Below, one piece after another: positions 62,901 through 64,000 of a DNA stretch of 64,000 nt; position 1 is the first letter of the stretch; every line of letters begins with the position of its first letter. Made by a program: the position numbers and the translations under genes. The stretch is from WSXY01 sp038325105 (GTDB lineage Bacteria > Actinomycetota > Coriobacteriia > Anaerosomatales > Anaerosomataceae). The stretch lies in NCBI GenBank assembly GCA_038325105.1, contig JBBQIR010000001.1, forward strand, positions 1 through 64,000, in the 5' to 3' direction. The notes under the pieces were generated by a model. It was not told where the DNA came from and searched no databases. It worked only from the letters and a program-made list of their open reading frames with translations.

Positions 62901-63614
62901 CAGGTCATGAAGTTCGACCTGAGCAGCTTTGACCTGAGCGACGTTCAGAGCGTTGCGTTCTTCTGGCAGGGGCACGGCGAGCCGACTCCGGGTTATCCGA
63001 CGTCCGTCTCGGTGTGGAATCCTGCGACCGGCGCCTGGGTGCAGGTCGAGCGAACCCAAATGGCAGTCGACATATCGGTTTCGAGACGATGGGGCCGACT
63101 CAATTCGGTGTTCTGTCTCCGGTGCCACGACGGCACTCCGCCTGCGGGCGTCGTGTTTCCCGCAAACGTGAAGTACGTTGGTCCGACGTGGTCAGCCAGC
63201 GACGGTGATTTCCACGGTGGAGGGTCTCCCTCGGGGTGGGTCGGGTCCGCGCTCAAATGGCCGTACACCGCGAACCAGCCTGCGATCGATTGTGTAACGT
63301 GCCACGACACGCACGGCACGGCAAGCGTCTACCACTTCAAGTCCGTCGTGAACGGGTCGTCTGTCCCGACGATCACGTCAGGCACGTGGACCCCTCTGTG
63401 CGTAACGTGCCATTCCGGGAGTGTCTTGGATATGCATGCCGACTGTATCGGGTGCCACGAAGGTTCGTGGGACCACTACGGCAGCATCACCTATCTGCTG
63501 CCCAATGAGACGAGTGACTGTTCGCAGTGTCACGGGCACAACAAGAGCTGGGCTCACCAAGCTCAGGTGTGCGGACACTGCCACATAAGTCTCACGTACA
63601 CGCGGACCTTCTGA
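56922..63614 (+). CDS. Giant secreted multiheme cytochrome c with fibronectin-like and duplicated modules
   Basis: A 2230-residue exported protein with a hydrophobic signal near residues 22-45. It has 16 canonical CxxCH heme motifs in three groups: eight at 59-302, two near 1147 and 1226, and six at 2065-2221. One CX7CH (C1175...C1183-H1184) lies in the middle group. The heme groups are separated by two long non-heme blocks of similar build: a fibronectin-III-like domain (about 483-570 and 1285-1365), an Ig-like segment, then a module that opens CPYLFTWDGEKFAF (about 665) and CPNLFVWDGERFAF (about 1480). It has no C-terminal membrane helix. It probably moves electrons across or beyond the envelope. 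GTG 56922 lies 13 nt after AGGAGG. Confidence 0.87.
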   Translation: MSLLDFDASMIQCPRANAIRVRALFVVLVAVAAVVLLMGALPAFAINPHGQYSSGSESCKSCHSLHTAAGDPITNEATQKELCYSCHDGSASAHNVRAGFGESVPGTTTAKSFHPVPSGAIKCLDCHTAHKGPAEGNPSSLSAGSAEATGGVAVCGACHGPGSTLSGGNLAGPIAGTPHASLASSASPAGIACVACHEPHASSNADLVRSRLRTESQTTVTVSGEPGLCLGCHQDSGGVYDGAKAAAAQKHSTVTSSTKALTSWPGASGTAGGCDGCHEPHGAAVGPSYTRADDEELCRTCHDDASVSYPTNYSYRGTGTFSASGHGGITPPAIDYVSLLAEGPSFTAWESTTPPTPSNPGTLVSAARASALLTAEGTRLTTSLQVTNGDWDYQTYRFKLPVATADLTSIRVNWAGYGEEAPGFPVTLSAWKPGTSSWELIQSAQMVTQQTVNVALSTANHVTADGYVYLVAKARYSQDEVPISGPTVTALSGTSARVNWVTSGLTSSHIDYGTTTSYTNTTGDATRTQSHEVTVTGLSPGAWHFRARSTALDGSSYTSADIVQGIPGPTVVAMGTASWTGTPITRVFNWNAPAGAPGPFEYRFHLQNGSTPIIDTDWGSSTSYTTALDNGTYNWRVEARDGNGVRYGYSAWNTFWHFDNSGTCPYLFTWDGEKFAFEADLYGPGKLALKTKTGYAKPTPDDVYILANEPALVGGRIDLRLVEERYETDYLDEMRLYALDVPADRDVYAEKREAGGASFSGVAGELHTVSKNLESPRSVVHINSGQDIRGLVAANDGEYAVLNTDRNAGFTYQTLELDLGDIAAAPQVKIVMDALSMYPSNNEGAALAGTFGARTKLEVQDAEGLWVAVPTATVTLPKPPEFSRPYVFDVSNIWVSDSRKVRFTFLFKTYVDWIAVDTTADLPVTITEAPLESAELLARGFDPQSSDDEIFEYVYGEPTNDLSYLPGAYTKFGEVADLLGDTDDRFVIYGGGDEVQAKFIPPDQADVGTTRRWAIHTNGYYKDLKTDVTPTVEPLPFAAMSNFPYGPGESYPTDSAHVDYRAGWNTRVEGVSNATPVMSASEEGVLQAGWIRFTSFVDRGWDKVVALVTPTAGGNDSVASVALHRSLNTDLVGLEVTAIGASSGNTCSACHAPHGGTDSGAVLAGGRAAADGRTCTADGTGGCHDNAANSASGIDIRTAFTTGADPRARHDVMPSDQQASGGRTACADCHNPHRDNADVRFADPDNMSQTTTSPLTDVVATDGSVWALVGASHDGRAPDITSIALSASPSTPSSPTVTWQTLNESSTSWVDWGTTVAYELGNESSGSPFGTSTPVISHSVQMSSLATGTLYHYRVRSTDALGNTSVSADRTYTPIGAPPAPVMSDVTTVTGAGAAVQVPVSCTSVASTDGHAVQYWFDVGGQVSGWLASPSWVGPWLYDGTYNARVMARDAVDQQAVSPWSAYDSFVVTGSPQPVESCPNLFVWDGERFAFVTDVMGLGPIGVKKGKNAYLNPEPVEDTVIPQGTLVARDGSLDIQLSDERSEIEYVDEIKLVAVDHPVGTRLLINDLHWGPFDGGREPTVYHTIADAQPVDVMYERIPVLGAETIPSTNVSAKTAVEGDGQIAYSGLYDDNIWTLDLGALDDPQSIKLVVAAWVDYANKTEKAAWLASGKRPPASYIEVQDADGAWVKVGDAPHPPGYTKTVVYDFTGVFPEGVTEYKVRIHSYMRMNIDYIGVDTAPDEAVLVTERAPRSANLAFKGVSAYVETPYPLYRYDDIVDTTPAEQEGAFTRYGDVRELLLDADDRFVIMDTGDDMAISFDEPAAPAPGSRRTYVIHTDGFHDTQSGTVDPLPFHAMSGYPYGADERYPEDTLHTSYLSIWNTRIRGSVSIAVGTELSATSVDWAEYHTSAWIPVVENEFSVDSDQFVALVEFNDGSTTTVAVDAGWESESSETVKPTPSAPGIAVGASSVASLALDDGSYWRTNLATVDTRWNWQVMKFDLSSFDLSDVQSVAFFWQGHGEPTPGYPTSVSVWNPATGAWVQVERTQMAVDISVSRRWGRLNSVFCLRCHDGTPPAGVVFPANVKYVGPTWSASDGDFHGGGSPSGWVGSALKWPYTANQPAIDCVTCHDTHGTASVYHFKSVVNGSSVPTITSGTWTPLCVTCHSGSVLDMHADCIGCHEGSWDHYGSITYLLPNETSDCSQCHGHNKSWAHQAQVCGHCHISLTYTRTF

Positions 63615-63634
63615 GGTCCTCAGTACCGAAGGCA

Positions 63635-63667
63635 GCCGGGGCCACTCGCGATAGAGAGCTGGCCCGG
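63635..63667 (+). terminator. Hairpin after multiheme cytochrome gene
   Basis: CCGGGGCCA pairs with TGGCCCGG (one bulged G) around a 15-nt loop. A smaller GGACCT/AGGTCC hairpin (63604-63619) spans the stop codon. There is no U-run. Confidence 0.45.
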
Positions 63668-63730
63668 ATACCACGTCTGTGTATTCCGCTACAATGAGCG
63701 AACGTCAGTCGCGCCCGAGCGGAGGTCCGT

Positions 63731-64000
63731 GTGACCCGTCAGTACGACCCCCACGCAATCGAGGAGAAGTGGCAGGCCAATTGGGAGGCCGCCGGTCTCT
63801 ACTCGGTCACCGAAGACGCCTCGAAGCCGAAGAAGTACGTGCTGGAGATGTTCCCGTACCCCTCGGGCGATATCCACATGGGCCACGTGCGCAACTACTC
63901 CATCGGCGACGTCGTCGCGCGGTTCTCGACGATGCGCGGCATGAGCGTGCTGCACCCGATTGGCTGGGACGCATTCGGGCTGCCGGCGGAGAACGCGGCG
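63731..64000 (+). CDS. leuS: Leucyl-tRNA synthetase, N-terminal part (3' truncated by window edge)
   Basis: The first 90 codons of a class I synthetase. YDPHAIEEKWQANWEAAGLY is the typical LeuRS opening, the ATP motif HMGH (HIGH form) follows in PYPSGDIHMGHVRNYSIGD, and GWDAFGLPAENAA is also conserved. GTG 63731 follows GGAGG. A possible -10 TACAAT lies at 63690-63695. I see no T-box leader in the 116 nt upstream. Confidence 0.94.
   Translation, partial: MTRQYDPHAIEEKWQANWEAAGLYSVTEDASKPKKYVLEMFPYPSGDIHMGHVRNYSIGDVVARFSTMRGMSVLHPIGWDAFGLPAENAA

Noticed and set aside
63615..63730. T-box leader for leuS
   Set aside because: No T-box 14-mer or specifier stem is seen, and the gap is too short after the terminator-like hairpin.
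1..64000. Mobile elements, prophage, attachment sites, replication origin
   Set aside because: No transposase, integrase, terminal repeats, phage genes or DnaA-box cluster was seen; tRNA genes have no flanking duplicated 3' ends.

Overview
The window is about 64 kb of high-GC chromosomal DNA from what looks like a strictly anaerobic, hydrogen-using Actinomycetota, probably near the Coriobacteriia. That placement is inferred from gene content: a six-subunit Rnf complex, two different nickel hydrogenases, a giant multiheme cytochrome, a B12-radical-SAM/DUF2344/RNase G/L21/L27/Obg block, and GTG and TTG starts with strong Shine-Dalgarno sites. I see no insertion sequences, prophage, CRISPR array or rRNA. 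The window starts inside a transketolase gene and ends inside leuS.

Region 1 (1-8.6 kb). The end of transketolase is followed by an OmpR-type two-component system with an 11-bp direct repeat (PHO-box-like) in front of it. On the minus strand lies a four-gene membrane hydrogenase operon: small subunit, large subunit, cytochrome b and maturation protease. The large-subunit frame does not end at the apparent stop near 4143. That TGA is the selenocysteine codon of a DP-Sec-x2-Cys-x2-His motif, a SECIS-like hairpin follows it, and translation continues to 4062. The small subunit has the extra medial-cluster cysteine known from [NiFeSe] enzymes. After a roughly 650-nt gene-poor stretch come a DUF2249 gene and a HAD hydrolase.

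Region 2 (8.7-24 kb). A 1022-residue flavin/iron-sulfur oxidoreductase with a methionine-rich tail sits behind a good sigma-70 promoter that overlaps a CsoR-family-like palindrome. It is followed by a Crp/Fnr regulator, a small cytochrome b5-like protein, an RlmD-like methyltransferase, a receiver-PilT fusion, and a run of OsmC, glycosyltransferase, BshB-like deacetylase and BshC-like protein. Then come a ferredoxin, plsY, a lipid kinase, tRNA-Arg(CCG) and an EF-G paralogue.

Region 3 (24-37 kb). A cyclophilin lipoprotein, a TPR membrane protein and ndk precede a group-3b-like soluble NAD(P) hydrogenase (beta, gamma, delta, alpha). This runs directly into rnfCDGEAB, a NusG-domain-II protein, a Gx-type membrane protein and radC. 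H2, NAD(P)H, ferredoxin and the membrane ion gradient could be linked here: the soluble hydrogenase exchanges H2 with NAD(P)H and Rnf exchanges ferredoxin with NADH while pumping ions. The membrane hydrogenase would feed H2 electrons to quinone.

Region 4 (37-56.6 kb). The cell-shape operon mreBCD-mrdA-rodA is followed by housekeeping genes: DUF697, radical SAM, DUF2344, rng, rplU with a long Lys/Ala/Pro tail, rpmA, obgE, proB, proA, nadD, yqeK, an LCP-like protein, rsfS and an EamA transporter.

Region 5 (56.6-64 kb). tRNA-Ala(GGC) is followed by a 2230-residue secreted multiheme cytochrome with 16 CxxCH motifs, one CX7CH, and a duplicated non-heme module. The first 90 codons of leuS end the window.
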